This document shows, piece after piece, positions 16,426 to 27,136 of a DNA stretch of 64,000 bases. Origin of the DNA: Xanthocytophaga agilis (GTDB taxonomy: Bacteria; Bacteroidota; Bacteroidia; Cytophagales; 172606-1); contig NZ_JASJOU010000011.1 of NCBI RefSeq assembly GCF_030068605.1, forward strand, positions 287,451 through 351,450, in the 5' to 3' direction. Every line of letters begins with the position of its first letter. Position 1 is the first letter of the stretch. Position numbers and translations under genes: made by a program. Under the pieces are notes generated by a model. That model was not told where the DNA came from. It saw only the letters and a list, made by a program, of their open reading frames with translations, and made no database searches.

Positions 16426-18630
16426 CTATTTTCCTCCACCAGGACAATTTTTTTGTAAAAACTGAGTATATAAAGTGACTAGATGCCTTCCGGTCCCTTC
16501 GCCTTCATAAATACCATGTGTACGATTAGGATAAGGCATAACTTGAAACTGTTTATTGTGCTTGATAAGCTCATTGATCAGCAATTCTGCATTTTGATAA
16601 TGTACATTATCATCTCCTGTTCCATGAATATATAAAAGATTACCTTGTAAATTTTTGGCATAAAAAATAGGAGATCCTTTAATAAAATCTTCCTGATTCT
16701 CTTGTGGAAGTCCCATATAACGTTCCTGATAAATATTATCATAGGAAAGCTGATTAGCCACTGCAGCAACAGCAATACCTGTTTTAAATATTTCAGGGTA
16801 CTGAAATAATAAGTTTAAGGTAGCTGAACCTCCCCCACTCCATCCCCATACAGCCACGCGTGCAGGATCAACATAGGGCAGCTGCAGAATTTTCTTTGCA
16901 GCCATAGCCTGATCCTTAATATTTATACGACCAATCTGGCGATAGATAGCCTTACGCCACTGACGTCCCTTAGGAGCTGGCGTTCCTCTGTTATCAAAAG
17001 AGATGTAGATATATCCATCATTAGCCATATTGCCTCCATATAGAAAATTACGTTGACGTCCCCAAACATCTGTAACTGTTTGCGAAGCGGGTTCACCATA
17101 CACATGAAAGACAATTGGATATTTTTTGCTGGCATCAAAGTTTGCTGGCTTTACCATCCATCCATCCAGCTCTACACCTTCTTCTGTAGTGACTTTGATA
17201 AATTCGATATTGGAAGCTTTTTTTGCATCAGCAGAGATCTTTTTGGTAATATCAGCAGAAGCATCTAAAGGTTTATGAGTTGGTAAAGAAATCCATTCTT
17301 GGGCAGGACGCGTATAATAGTTTGAAAACTGATGGAATGCATACTTGCCATTGGGAGAGATTTCATATTCATGAGTTCCCTCTTCTATAGCAGGTGATAC
17401 TTGTTGTGCCTGCCCTTTACCTGTAAGATTCACTTTATACAGATACTGTTGAGTTGCATTCTTAGGAGAGGCCATAAAGTAAATCACACCAGTTTTTTCA
17501 TCAATCTGTTTGATTTGAATTACATCATAGTTACCAGTAGTAATCAAAGATTCTTTTTTACCATCTCTGGCTATCCTATATATATGCCTCCAACCATCTT
17601 TTTCGCTGACCCAGATAAATTCTTTTCCACTATTAATCCATTCCCAGCCACTAGGATCATCATCATTCCAACGAGATTTTATATCAATCCATGCTTCATC
17701 TGTTTCTGTATAGATAGTAGAAGCAACTCCTGTCTGTACATTACAGTACATCAACTTACTGATATTTTGCTTACGATTTAACTGTTGCAAAACAACTTCA
17801 GAAGCCCCAGCCCATTCCATACGGGGGATATAATGTTGCCGGGAATCACCAGGAACTGCCATCCATACTGTATTGCCAGAGGCAACATCTACCACTCCAA
17901 TCCGGCAGGCAGATGGCATCTCTCCAACCTTAGGATATTCAACAGGGATTACCTGTGAATAAATAGAATCAGTTGTATTGAGCATGTAGTAATCACGGAT
18001 TGTATTGGCATCAATCTGCCAGAAGGCAATTCGTTGTCCGTCCGGACTCCAGCGAAACCCATCTCTACACCCAAATTCTTCTTCATAAGCCCAGTCAAAT
18101 GTTCCATTGATTAGTTTACGGGTTCCATTGGTGGACGTTAGAGCTGAACTCTTCCCTGTAGCAACATCTTCTACATATACATTGTGTTCACTTACATAGG
18201 CTACTTTATTTCCATCAGGGGAAAACTTGGCAAACATCAAAGAAGACTGAGGACGATCTTTTCCAATCTGAGTGAATTGCTTTGACTTTAGATCCATGAT
18301 CCAATAATCACCACGTGTTTCATAACGCCATACACGTTTCGTATTGGTAAAAATCAAAGCCTTCTGACCATCTTCTGATAATGTAAAGCTTTTTACAGTA
18401 AGTGGTACAGCCGAACCTGTTGGAACCAATTGTTCTTTAGTTACCAACACAGTTTGTCCACCTGTAGCCAGATTGGTTAAACTTATCTGTGAATCTTCAT
18501 AATCATAATAGCCATTCCCATCTTTAGACCATTGCAGCGATTGTCCTACCTGCCCATGAATTTGAATAATTGATAAAAAAAGAAATAGAAACAAACCTAC
18601 ACTTCTCCGAAAAAGAATCATATACAGCAA
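16426..18630 (-). CDS. Dipeptidyl peptidase IV-type serine peptidase (family S9B)
   Basis: 734 residues with a signal peptide (about 1-26, ending IHGQ); a second ATG three codons in is equally possible. The N-terminal beta-propeller has FSPDGNKVAYVSEHNVYV and the DPP-IV marker WAYEEEF (substrate N-terminus-binding glutamates). The C-terminal hydrolase domain has WGWSGGG with nucleophile S598, D673 in HGTGDDNVH and H705 in NRTHGI. DPP-IV releases Xaa-Pro dipeptides from peptides, probably in the periplasm or at the surface here. It is monocistronic as far as can be seen. Confidence 0.95.
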   Translation of the reverse strand: MLYMILFRRSVGLFLFLFLSIIQIHGQVGQSLQWSKDGNGYYDYEDSQISLTNLATGGQTVLVTKEQLVPTGSAVPLTVKSFTLSEDGQKALIFTNTKRVWRYETRGDYWIMDLKSKQFTQIGKDRPQSSLMFAKFSPDGNKVAYVSEHNVYVEDVATGKSSALTSTNGTRKLINGTFDWAYEEEFGCRDGFRWSPDGQRIAFWQIDANTIRDYYMLNTTDSIYSQVIPVEYPKVGEMPSACRIGVVDVASGNTVWMAVPGDSRQHYIPRMEWAGASEVVLQQLNRKQNISKLMYCNVQTGVASTIYTETDEAWIDIKSRWNDDDPSGWEWINSGKEFIWVSEKDGWRHIYRIARDGKKESLITTGNYDVIQIKQIDEKTGVIYFMASPKNATQQYLYKVNLTGKGQAQQVSPAIEEGTHEYEISPNGKYAFHQFSNYYTRPAQEWISLPTHKPLDASADITKKISADAKKASNIEFIKVTTEEGVELDGWMVKPANFDASKKYPIVFHVYGEPASQTVTDVWGRQRNFLYGGNMANDGYIYISFDNRGTPAPKGRQWRKAIYRQIGRINIKDQAMAAKKILQLPYVDPARVAVWGWSGGGSATLNLLFQYPEIFKTGIAVAAVANQLSYDNIYQERYMGLPQENQEDFIKGSPIFYAKNLQGNLLYIHGTGDDNVHYQNAELLINELIKHNKQFQVMPYPNRTHGIYEGEGTGRHLVTLYTQFLQKNCPGGGK

Positions 18631-18769
18631 TAAAAGTTGAAAGTTGATGAAAAGTATAATGAAAGGCTAAATTATGAATATCCTATAAATAATAAGCGAC
18701 ATGGGTATGCTTGAATGTCTCCAGAATTTTATTTACTTAAGACTACGAATCTAGATAGAACATATTTAC

Positions 18770-19972
18770 TTAGAAATTAAAAAAGGAATCTAACTTCTCT
18801 CTGAATAATACTGGATCTATCTCAAAAGAACCATCTATTGAAGAACTCCCAATTATAGCATCATAGGAATATGCATATGTTTTAGATAGCCAGTAATAGT
18901 GATTAGGTGCATAATTCCCTGGAAATATTTCTAATAAATTCAACTCTCCACCTCTGCGAAAGATAATATTTGTTAAACCTGCACCATGTAACCCAACAAT
19001 ATAACGAGCCTTGGAAAAATAGGAGATTTGTTCATTAAAGTCTAAATCATCACAATCAACAATCTCAAATCCATACTCTTTTGCAATAGTTTCTATTAAT
19101 AGTGCATTGACTAAGTATCGACCTCTACTTACTTTTCTTGTCAGATATAATTTCAGTTCACCATCTGCATTTATTTCAGGAATATTCAGATAGTCTAAGA
19201 CTCCGTCAAATTGCTCTTTTGAAAATGGCATCTTCTGAACAAAATATACCTCATTAGTTTTAACAAAAGTATAACGATCCTGAAGTATCCATTTTCTTTC
19301 AGATAGCGTTTTACTTCTTTTCAACATCTCCTGAAAGAAAGGTTTATGATATGTTTCTTCTGGAATTAGAATAGGAATGTCTTGAGAGATACCTAAGCGA
19401 TCTAATAAAATCAATTGTCCTAGTAAATCACCGAATACATGCCAATAATTAAGCCATCCTTTGGCCATCATACGTAAAGAAATAATTGGGATATCAATCA
19501 ATAAATCTTTCTTGGATCTAAAATGATATCCTATCCAGGAAGGGTAAGGTTCTGCAATCAGACTTTGATATGGAATTGATGGATAAATCAGCTGATCTGT
19601 AGCGATATCAATAGCCCATCCTTGTTTGGGCTCAATTATACAAGGTTTACGATGCACAAAAACATATTCACTCAGATATCCGATATGAGTTGTATAAGAT
19701 TTATTTACAGATCGAAATTGCTCTTGAATAGCAGGGTTCAGATATCCAATACCTTCTTCGAAAAAACTAGGTTTAGGAGATTCTCTATAATAAAAATAGA
19801 GCTGCTTACTGTCTGGATTAAATACTTTAAAGTAATTAAATGATCCATCTGTGATCTTGGAAACTACTAGGCGAATGAATTTTGCAGAGGTAGAGGATAC
19901 AGAAATCTTCGCATAGAGTTTTGCCAATATTTTAAGAAGAATACCTTTGATACTAGTAATATTTTTTCCCAC
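18770..19972 (-). CDS. Glycosyltransferase family 61 (DUF563) protein
   Basis: 400 residues, no signal peptide. The C-terminal catalytic half has the GT61 signature: FSKARYIVGLHGAGLTNIIF (about 324-343), followed by LLEIFPGNYAPNHYYWL. The middle has LYLTRKVSRGRYLVN, the usual arginine-rich strand. Such enzymes add sugars to surface polysaccharides or glycoproteins. It is isolated from the glycan cluster at 43-52 kb. The acceptor is unknown. Confidence 0.85.
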   Translation of the reverse strand: MGKNITSIKGILLKILAKLYAKISVSSTSAKFIRLVVSKITDGSFNYFKVFNPDSKQLYFYYRESPKPSFFEEGIGYLNPAIQEQFRSVNKSYTTHIGYLSEYVFVHRKPCIIEPKQGWAIDIATDQLIYPSIPYQSLIAEPYPSWIGYHFRSKKDLLIDIPIISLRMMAKGWLNYWHVFGDLLGQLILLDRLGISQDIPILIPEETYHKPFFQEMLKRSKTLSERKWILQDRYTFVKTNEVYFVQKMPFSKEQFDGVLDYLNIPEINADGELKLYLTRKVSRGRYLVNALLIETIAKEYGFEIVDCDDLDFNEQISYFSKARYIVGLHGAGLTNIIFRRGGELNLLEIFPGNYAPNHYYWLSKTYAYSYDAIIGSSSIDGSFEIDPVLFREKLDSFFNF

Positions 19973-20112
19973 TTATCAGAAATTTTATTCCAAATGATTT
20001 TTTATAATAAATTATATACAGTGAAACTGGAAGTATGTCCCGGCAAAAGTAGAAAAATATACATAAATTAGAGGCTTACAATATGTTAAACAGTGTGTAT
20101 CGATCAAATTAT

Positions 20113-23100
20113 TTAATGATCAATATTCGCCTTTTTTATGACACTAAACACTGTATCGATTTTCCATTCAAGCAACTGCTCTCTAAAATGATGATGAAGC
20201 ATTTTATCTATTGAGTTTCTCTCCTTACGAGAAAAGAATTTTACTTTATATGCATTCGTCCTGACTGCATTAACCTGACGATATACCAGCAAATGCTGCT
20301 TTTTGGGCGCCATTAATGTATCAACATCTTGCTGAATGCGTTCAATACGTTTCTTATTGTTGCCAAACAGAACTTCAAAAATATTTAGGTCCAGATACAG
20401 GTCTGCAGGCCCGTTCATAGTATAGGATCCACTTAGTTTAAATTCAGATATATTATTGTCAAGCTTTACTCCCGGAGTAAAGAATTTATCCTTGCTAAAA
20501 AGAAAATGTGCATGGACATCATTAAAGTACATATGCTCTGTTTTTTTCTTTTTCACAAAACGCAGAGCCTGCTGAAGAGGTACTACATTGATTAACTCCA
20601 TATTTCGAATCAATGCACTGGAATACAGCGTAGTTTGAGATAGACGGGGCGCAAACGAATTATCCAGTTTGGTATGGACAGACAGATTACAATCAACTTC
20701 TCCTCGTATATTATGACTATGAAGCAGATCTAGATTTAATTCATCTGCAGCCTTAAATAAACTATACAGATTTATACGTTGCAGCTTTGCCCGCAAATGC
20801 ACAGGAACTTCTCTGGCTCTGTTACTCCAGTTAATAGTTCCCTGTAAGGCTATTTTCCCATCAAATGCATTGATGCCAAAATCATCAACAACAGCATGAC
20901 TTCGGTATATTCGTGTTTTAAAAGCTAACTCATACCCATTCAACTGATAATAGTGTAATCTCTCGGATCTTACTTCAAGATCTACCTGGTAGTTTGTTGG
21001 AAATATAATCCATGGTTGATAAACGGAATGAGATTTTACTGAAGATATATTCTTCTCAGCCTTACCGGGAATGCGGCGTGGTAACAAATGTCCAATTGCA
21101 GCAATCTGTTTCATTAACTTTTCAAGATTCAGGTAGTTGTATGTCAACTTAATAGAAAAAAGAGGATCTAAAATCTGAATTGAGTTTGCTGGTTGTGATA
21201 GTAAATGAAACTGTCCACTTCCAGATGCTTTTCCATTCAAAGTCGTCTCAAATTTTAGGTCTGATATATCTACGTGCTCATTTTCCTTTTGAATCTGCAT
21301 CGTAAGCTTTTGAATATTCTCCTCTCCTGGTAATCGTAATTGGCTAACAGACAGAGTTACCCCAATATCTGCCCCTTGAATCAATGCCTGTAAATAAGGT
21401 GATAGTTCTTTATTTACAGAAGGATTATAAGATAAAGAAGAGAGAAAGTTTTTCTTACTGGATAATCTTTGTCCAATTGCACTTTTCAAATCAAGTTCTT
21501 CAATTTGAATAATTCCTTTTAAGCTACTTTGGTTAAGTTTATTCAAATCATTTGGTAAATAAAGTTTCCCCTCAAATTTTCCTTGCCTCCAACTCCCAGC
21601 CAGATGAGTGAAGTTTAAGGCAGTTTCTGTACTTTGTAAATGTGAATTAAGATTATATATAGTATCATTTCCGACTAATAATTTACTACACTGAACCTTT
21701 ATATCTGTCTGAATAAATGGAGGAAGGAGAGTCTTTTGTTGTATCGGGCCAGTTCCAGACAAATGAAAAGTATGTACCAGAGCTTTCTTTTTAGAGAGTA
21801 AGATAGAAGATGATGCAACAAATAATCCCTGAAACCATTCTGTATTAATTTGTCTGGCATTTAATGTGGATATTATTTTAACGACAGGTTGAAAACCAGC
21901 TATATATGCTAACAGATTTTGTATTGTTCCAGAAGCTGAAACAGGCTGATTATGGATACGTCCGTACAAATTCTGTATGTGTAATAAATTATTGGCAAAC
22001 TTCATATCAGCATTTACATGAGTTGCCTGAAAAGTATTACTTCCAGTCCAGGAACCATTTTGGATTTTCAAAGTACCATTCCATTTAAGTCTTTTTGAGA
22101 AATAACCAGCTATTGGAGAATGAAGGGGTCCTTCCATAGCCATATTCCCCATAATACTGCCTTGGTAAGAAGAGGGACTGGGTATAGCAACAATTGTAGC
22201 CAGCACAGGAATAGCAAGGTATCCTTGTATTGCTAGCTTGATAGATGGATAGTCAAAATTTGTTATCTGTAAATTACCATCTAGTGTATTAGAATCCGTT
22301 TGACAACGAAATGAAGAAATTCGAATATAGCTGGTACGAGGTGTTTGATCTTTTCCATTATCAAGTTCACCTCTCAGATCTATATGTTTCAGTTCAACAG
22401 GGCTTTTTGACCACGATATATTTCCATCCGCAACCACAAAAGCTAAATGTGTATGCGGACGTAAAGTAGGGCTACTATTTCCGGTAATGGAGTAGTGAAA
22501 TTTCACCTTGCTGTTGCTGGATACCTGAGCAAGATAAGGTTTAAGTTTACCAGGTAACGCTTCATTCAGTAATTCTGTTAATCCTAGCTGACCCTGCAAA
22601 TCTATAGCGAGTGAAACACCTTGTTTACTGCGCTTATGAGTCCCCATTATCGAGATTGTATCCTGATGCACCTGTATAGCACTCTTATATAGAGTACCTT
22701 TTTTCTCTTTTACATTGTATACATAGTGAGCTGTAGCAGTAAATGGCCATCCCTGAAAAAGTGTTATATTCTGATTCTTTATATATTCTGATTCTCCCTG
22801 AAGTGTGCCTTTTACTAAGAGACTATCACCTGCATAACTTGCAGATAAAGAGGCGTTTTTAACAAGAACAGAGAATGCACTTTGCTTATATTTATTCAGT
22901 GTGCGCACTTGCACATCTGAGATCTCAATTTGAGGAAATTCAAATCGAGCGGCAGTGGCAATAACTGATCCGGAGGTTTTACGCTTTTTGAAACGAAATC
23001 CCGTTTTATGTCCTACTGAATCAATCTCCTGATAAAAACGGATTCCTTTTAGTTGAATATTCTGCAGGGGAACTGTATCCCTCTTAATATCCTGTAGATT

Positions 23101-23394
23101 AACTGTAAATTTTGCCTGCTTAACTCCCAGTACCTGTAATGGAACAGAAAACGTTGTATCAACAACAGATAATTGTTCAAAAGTAAAAGTTACATGCGGA
23201 AAGTGAGAAAATAATGAAATACGAGTAGTGAAGTGCTGTAGACGCAGGTCTGAATACAAAGCAAATTGTTTCCTTAAATAGGAAGCAGCTCTTTCTTCAT
23301 AAAAGCGAGGTAATGTCCATAATAGTACAGCAAGGATAGTTGTCAGAATTAACAGACAGTAAAAAAATATCCGAAAACCTTTGGCAACTGTCAT
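20113..23394 (-). CDS. Large AsmA-like envelope protein
   Basis: 1093 residues with one N-terminal transmembrane helix (about 8-28) and otherwise predicted beta-rich periplasmic sequence. The start (YLRKQFALYSDLRLQHF) and the end (IRNMELINVVPLQQALRFVKK, SGSYTMNGPADLYLDLNIFE, near 950-1040) match the AsmA/TamB-like superfamily, whose members form long grooves thought to carry lipids between inner and outer membranes. Bacteroidota often encode such AsmA-like C-terminal-region proteins. It is monocistronic on the minus strand. Function in lipid traffic is inferred from the fold. Confidence 0.8.
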   Translation of the reverse strand: MTVAKGFRIFFYCLLILTTILAVLLWTLPRFYEERAASYLRKQFALYSDLRLQHFTTRISLFSHFPHVTFTFEQLSVVDTTFSVPLQVLGVKQAKFTVNLQDIKRDTVPLQNIQLKGIRFYQEIDSVGHKTGFRFKKRKTSGSVIATAARFEFPQIEISDVQVRTLNKYKQSAFSVLVKNASLSASYAGDSLLVKGTLQGESEYIKNQNITLFQGWPFTATAHYVYNVKEKKGTLYKSAIQVHQDTISIMGTHKRSKQGVSLAIDLQGQLGLTELLNEALPGKLKPYLAQVSSNSKVKFHYSITGNSSPTLRPHTHLAFVVADGNISWSKSPVELKHIDLRGELDNGKDQTPRTSYIRISSFRCQTDSNTLDGNLQITNFDYPSIKLAIQGYLAIPVLATIVAIPSPSSYQGSIMGNMAMEGPLHSPIAGYFSKRLKWNGTLKIQNGSWTGSNTFQATHVNADMKFANNLLHIQNLYGRIHNQPVSASGTIQNLLAYIAGFQPVVKIISTLNARQINTEWFQGLFVASSSILLSKKKALVHTFHLSGTGPIQQKTLLPPFIQTDIKVQCSKLLVGNDTIYNLNSHLQSTETALNFTHLAGSWRQGKFEGKLYLPNDLNKLNQSSLKGIIQIEELDLKSAIGQRLSSKKNFLSSLSYNPSVNKELSPYLQALIQGADIGVTLSVSQLRLPGEENIQKLTMQIQKENEHVDISDLKFETTLNGKASGSGQFHLLSQPANSIQILDPLFSIKLTYNYLNLEKLMKQIAAIGHLLPRRIPGKAEKNISSVKSHSVYQPWIIFPTNYQVDLEVRSERLHYYQLNGYELAFKTRIYRSHAVVDDFGINAFDGKIALQGTINWSNRAREVPVHLRAKLQRINLYSLFKAADELNLDLLHSHNIRGEVDCNLSVHTKLDNSFAPRLSQTTLYSSALIRNMELINVVPLQQALRFVKKKKTEHMYFNDVHAHFLFSKDKFFTPGVKLDNNISEFKLSGSYTMNGPADLYLDLNIFEVLFGNNKKRIERIQQDVDTLMAPKKQHLLVYRQVNAVRTNAYKVKFFSRKERNSIDKMLHHHFREQLLEWKIDTVFSVIKKANIDH

Positions 23395-23702
23395 AAAGAT
23401 TCCTGTGATAGAATATCCGCTTCAGGAAGCACTATCTTTCAATAAAGATGAAACATAATTTTACATTCAGTATTTAGTGTTCTTTATTCATACTATAGAA
23501 ACACTTACATACAAAAACCGTTGATATTTATAACGTAGTACCTATACATAAAGATACAAATCACTCTCCTATCTTCTGATTAATCCCAATAAAGAAAGAT
23601 ATGTAATTTGACTAACAAACATAAAAAAGGATTACCTCACAACACATGATAAATAACCATTGTGAGATAACCCTTTTACACTGAAATGCCAATGGTAAAA
23701 GA
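23395..23702. other. Intergenic region between mutS and the AsmA-like gene
   Basis: No coding frame is visible. It contains the mutS terminator at its right end. The left end upstream of the AsmA-like gene has no clear promoter box. Confidence 0.6.
23622..23678 (-). terminator. mutS terminator
   Basis: Imperfect long stem: CTCACAA (23636-23642) with TTGTGAG (23660-23666), extended by AAAAAGG/CCTTTT pairing outside. Read on the minus strand it ends in TTTTTT. Confidence 0.75.
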
Positions 23703-26303
23703 TTAATTCTTTTTATTCAATATACTCTTTAACTCATTAAGTTTAAGCAATGCTTCAATAGGTGTCAGTGTATTTACATCTACTTTTTCCAAAGTATCCG
23801 CTACTCTTTGTAAAGTAGGATCTGCTTCAAACAAAGTAAACTGGACATTGTTTTTAGGTACTTCCCGAACACGTTCTTCAGCCTGTTGACGAATCTTGTC
23901 TGTCTCCAGATGGTGCATAATTTCATTTGCTCTTAATACTACATTTTGAGGCATACCCGCCATCTGAGCCACATGAATACCAAAACTGTGTTCACTTCCT
24001 CCTTCTTTTAACTTACGCAGGAAGACTACCTTATTCCCAACTTCTTTTACAGATACATTGTAATTTTTTATGCGTGGAAAATCCTCAGCTAGTTGGTTAA
24101 GTTCATGATAATGGGTTGCAAACAATGTTTTTGCCTTGTATTTAGGATGGTTATGCAAATACTCTACAATAGACCAAGCAATTGAGATCCCATCATATGT
24201 ACTTGTTCCTCGTCCAATCTCATCCATCAGTACTAAACTCCTTTCACTAAGGTTGTTCAGAATACTGGCAGTCTCTGTCATCTCTACCATAAAAGTAGAT
24301 TCACCACGAGACAAATTATCAGAAGCTCCAACACGTGTAAACACCTTATCTACCAGTCCAATAGTTGCTTCTTCGGCAGGAACAAAACTTCCCATCTGCG
24401 CCATTAATACAATCAGTGCAGTCTGACGTAACAAAGCAGACTTACCTGCCATATTGGGACCTGTAATTACAATGATCTGTTGTGTTTCGTCATTAAGTAA
24501 TATACTATTAGGCACATAACTTTCTCCTAATGGTAGTTGCTGCTCAATAACAGGATGGCGACCTTCTTTGATATTTACTTCTTTGTTATCACGTATATGT
24601 GGTCGAACATAACGATTCTTTACAGCCACTCGTGCAAAAGATAGTAAACAATCCAGCATAGCTAATCCGAAGGCATTTTGCTGAATCTGAGCAGTATACT
24701 CACTGGCTGCCAGTACAAGTTCATTAAACAACTGCTGCTCAATCTGAAAAATCTGATCTTCAGCATTCAGAATTTTTTCCTCATATACTTTGAGTTCTTC
24801 TGTAATGTAACGTTCTGCATTGACAAGTGTTTGTTTACGCAACCAGGTGTTCGGAACTTTGTGCTTATGTGCATTACTCACTTCCAGATAATAACCAAAA
24901 ACTTTATTATAAGATACTTTCAGCGAAGTAATACCAGTAGCTGCAATTTCCCGCTGTTGAATTTGTAACAGATAATCTTTACCTGAGAAAGCTAATTTAT
25001 GTAATTCATCCAATTCAGCATTTACACCCTCTTTTAACATACCACCCTGATTAGTAACAGCAGGAGCATCTTCACGCAACTCTTTTTCAAGCCGTTCTAC
25101 CAATGGCAAACAAGGATGTAATCGGTCTGCCAAACGCTTTAACTGAGGCAATTCACTATTCGCCAACCAATCTTTAATAGGCCCAATTTGAGTAAGGGAC
25201 TTCTTTAACTGACATAGATCACGTGGATTTGCTCTACGAACAGCAACCCGGGAAATTAGTCGCTCGATATCGCCAACAGCTTTCATATGTTTCAGAACCT
25301 CCTCCTGTAAGTCTTCGTTCTGCACAAACTCATTCACAACTTCCAGACGTTCCTCTATCAGCTTTTTCTCTTTCAAAGGTAATACCAGCCATTTACGCAT
25401 TAATCGGCTTCCCATTGGAGTAACTGTCTGATCCAGTACCTGAATCAAGGGCACTCCGCCCTCCTGTTGTGGATATACAAGCTCCAGGTTACGAATCGTA
25501 AATTTATCAAGCCATACATACCGCTCTTCATCCAGACGGGCAATATGAGCAATATGCTTGAGATTTTTGTGTTCCGCTTCAGCAAGATAATGGAGTACAC
25601 TTCCTGCTGCAACAATGCCTTCCGAAAGATTTTCAATTCCAAATCCTTTCAGCGAGGTTGTCTTGAAATGTTGAGTCAATGTATTATATCCATGATCATG
25701 AGTAAATACCCAGTCTTCCAACGCATAGGTAATATATTTATCACCAAAGGAGTCAAAGAACTGTGTCTTCTGAGGTTTACAATAAAGAATCTCTGCAGGC
25801 AGAAATCCCTGTAATAGTTTTTCGATATAGTTCAGATCTCCTTGGGTTGTAAAAAATTCTCCTGTTGAGGCATCTAGAAAAGCTACACCAATAACTTCTT
25901 TGGCAAAGTAAATAGCAGACAAATAATTATTTCGTTTTGTATCCAGTACATTATCGCTGAAAGCAACACCTGGAGTTACCAACTCAGTTACCCCACGTTT
26001 TACCAAACCTTTGGCAAATTTAGGATCTTCCAGTTGATCACAAATGGCCACTCTTTGCCCAGCACGTACCAGTTTCGCTAGATATCCTTCCAGTGCATGA
26101 TGAGGAAATCCAGCCAAGGGAACTTCAGAAGCCGCTCCATTGGATCGTTTGGTAAGAACAATATCTAAAATCTTACTTGTTTTAATGGCATCATCGCCAA
26201 ATGTCTCATAAAAATCCCCCACTCTGAATAATAGCAATGCCCCTGGATATTTTACCTTAAACTGGTTGTATTGCTTCATCAGAGGTGTTTCTTCTGTCTT
26301 CAT
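23703..26303 (-). CDS. mutS: DNA mismatch repair ATPase MutS
   Basis: 866 residues, standard MutS1 length. The mismatch-recognition motif F31-Y-E33 (FRVGDFYETF) is present, showing the true repair protein and not MutS2. The Walker A is GPNMAGKS (615-622), with a Walker B in LVLMDEIGRG and the signature STFMVEMTETASIL, then FATHYHEL. The C-terminus retains the MutS dimerisation region. MutS recognises mispairs and recruits MutL; no mutL is in the window. It is divergent from the SpoU methyltransferase gene. Confidence 0.97.
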   Translation of the reverse strand: MKTEETPLMKQYNQFKVKYPGALLLFRVGDFYETFGDDAIKTSKILDIVLTKRSNGAASEVPLAGFPHHALEGYLAKLVRAGQRVAICDQLEDPKFAKGLVKRGVTELVTPGVAFSDNVLDTKRNNYLSAIYFAKEVIGVAFLDASTGEFFTTQGDLNYIEKLLQGFLPAEILYCKPQKTQFFDSFGDKYITYALEDWVFTHDHGYNTLTQHFKTTSLKGFGIENLSEGIVAAGSVLHYLAEAEHKNLKHIAHIARLDEERYVWLDKFTIRNLELVYPQQEGGVPLIQVLDQTVTPMGSRLMRKWLVLPLKEKKLIEERLEVVNEFVQNEDLQEEVLKHMKAVGDIERLISRVAVRRANPRDLCQLKKSLTQIGPIKDWLANSELPQLKRLADRLHPCLPLVERLEKELREDAPAVTNQGGMLKEGVNAELDELHKLAFSGKDYLLQIQQREIAATGITSLKVSYNKVFGYYLEVSNAHKHKVPNTWLRKQTLVNAERYITEELKVYEEKILNAEDQIFQIEQQLFNELVLAASEYTAQIQQNAFGLAMLDCLLSFARVAVKNRYVRPHIRDNKEVNIKEGRHPVIEQQLPLGESYVPNSILLNDETQQIIVITGPNMAGKSALLRQTALIVLMAQMGSFVPAEEATIGLVDKVFTRVGASDNLSRGESTFMVEMTETASILNNLSERSLVLMDEIGRGTSTYDGISIAWSIVEYLHNHPKYKAKTLFATHYHELNQLAEDFPRIKNYNVSVKEVGNKVVFLRKLKEGGSEHSFGIHVAQMAGMPQNVVLRANEIMHHLETDKIRQQAEERVREVPKNNVQFTLFEADPTLQRVADTLEKVDVNTLTPIEALLKLNELKSILNKKN

Positions 26304-26422
26304 ATTATAGGTATAGTGATTACAAGTGCAGGAACAGCAAATGCTGTACGTAATTTTTATCGTTCCATTTGTATGCTTGAAATATTAAACAGAAACTTGC
26401 AGTCTAATTATTCTTTACTTGT

Positions 26423-26953
26423 ATGCGTAAGCTTTCAATGGATGAGCTTAACCGACCTTCGGTTGAAGCCTTCAAAAATACAAAAAAAAATCCCTTCATC
26501 CTCCTCCTTGACAATGTTCGTAGTGCTCACAATGTGGGCTCAGCCTTTCGGACTGCGGATGCTTTTGCGGTTGAAAAGATCATGTTATGTGGAATCACTG
26601 CTACTCCTCCTAACCGGGAAATTGCAAAAACTGCATTAGGGGCAACCGAATCTATTGCATGGGAGTATTCTGAAACCAGTGAAGAAGCAGTGAAAAGATT
26701 AAGAGATGAAGGCTATCTTATTGTAATACTTGAACAAACCGAAGGAAGTATAAATCTAAATCACTTTACGATTTCCTCTGATAAAAAGTATTGTTTTGTT
26801 TTTGGAAATGAAGTCTTTGGGGTAGACGAGAAACTACTTCCGTTGGCAGAAGTCAGTGTTGAAATTCCACAATTTGGAACTAAGCACTCCTTGAATATTT
26901 CTGTAAGTGTAGGTATTGTATTATGGGAGTGTTCTCGTCAGTTGTTATCATAA
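26423..26953 (+). CDS. SpoU/TrmH-family RNA 2'-O-methyltransferase
   Basis: 176 residues, a minimal SPOUT enzyme without an N-terminal extension. The three SpoU motifs are visible: NVRSAHNVGSAFRTADAF (31-48) with the catalytic-region Asn and Arg, FVFGNEVFGV (about 127-136) and IPQFGTKHSLNISVSVGIVL, which forms the knotted SAM pocket. It methylates a ribose in tRNA or rRNA; the target cannot be told from sequence. It diverges from mutS with a 119-nt shared promoter region. Confidence 0.92.
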   Translation: MRKLSMDELNRPSVEAFKNTKKNPFILLLDNVRSAHNVGSAFRTADAFAVEKIMLCGITATPPNREIAKTALGATESIAWEYSETSEEAVKRLRDEGYLIVILEQTEGSINLNHFTISSDKKYCFVFGNEVFGVDEKLLPLAEVSVEIPQFGTKHSLNISVSVGIVLWECSRQLLS

Positions 26954-27136
26954 ACCGATTTAATTGGTAGTAATAAGACAGAACACAGAAAATAATAGAA
27001 TACTGAAGATAAAAATTACATAAATTAAGCTCATTAGTTGATTAATATCATTTGCTTAACAAAGTCCTAATCAATAGATTTGCTTCGGTACATTTAGTAA
27101 AACAGCAAAGTCATTCTACATTTAAAGCATATCCTT

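Noticed and set aside
20044..20051. Perfect TAnnTTTG box on the minus strand upstream of the GT61 gene
   Set aside because: No TTG at the required 17-23 nt spacing; the nearest is 27 nt away, so it was not called a promoter.
26334..26347. Palindrome ACAGCA-AA-TGCTGT between mutS and the SpoU methyltransferase gene
   Set aside because: Short (6+6 bp) and without a second copy or clear link to a promoter box; chance is possible.
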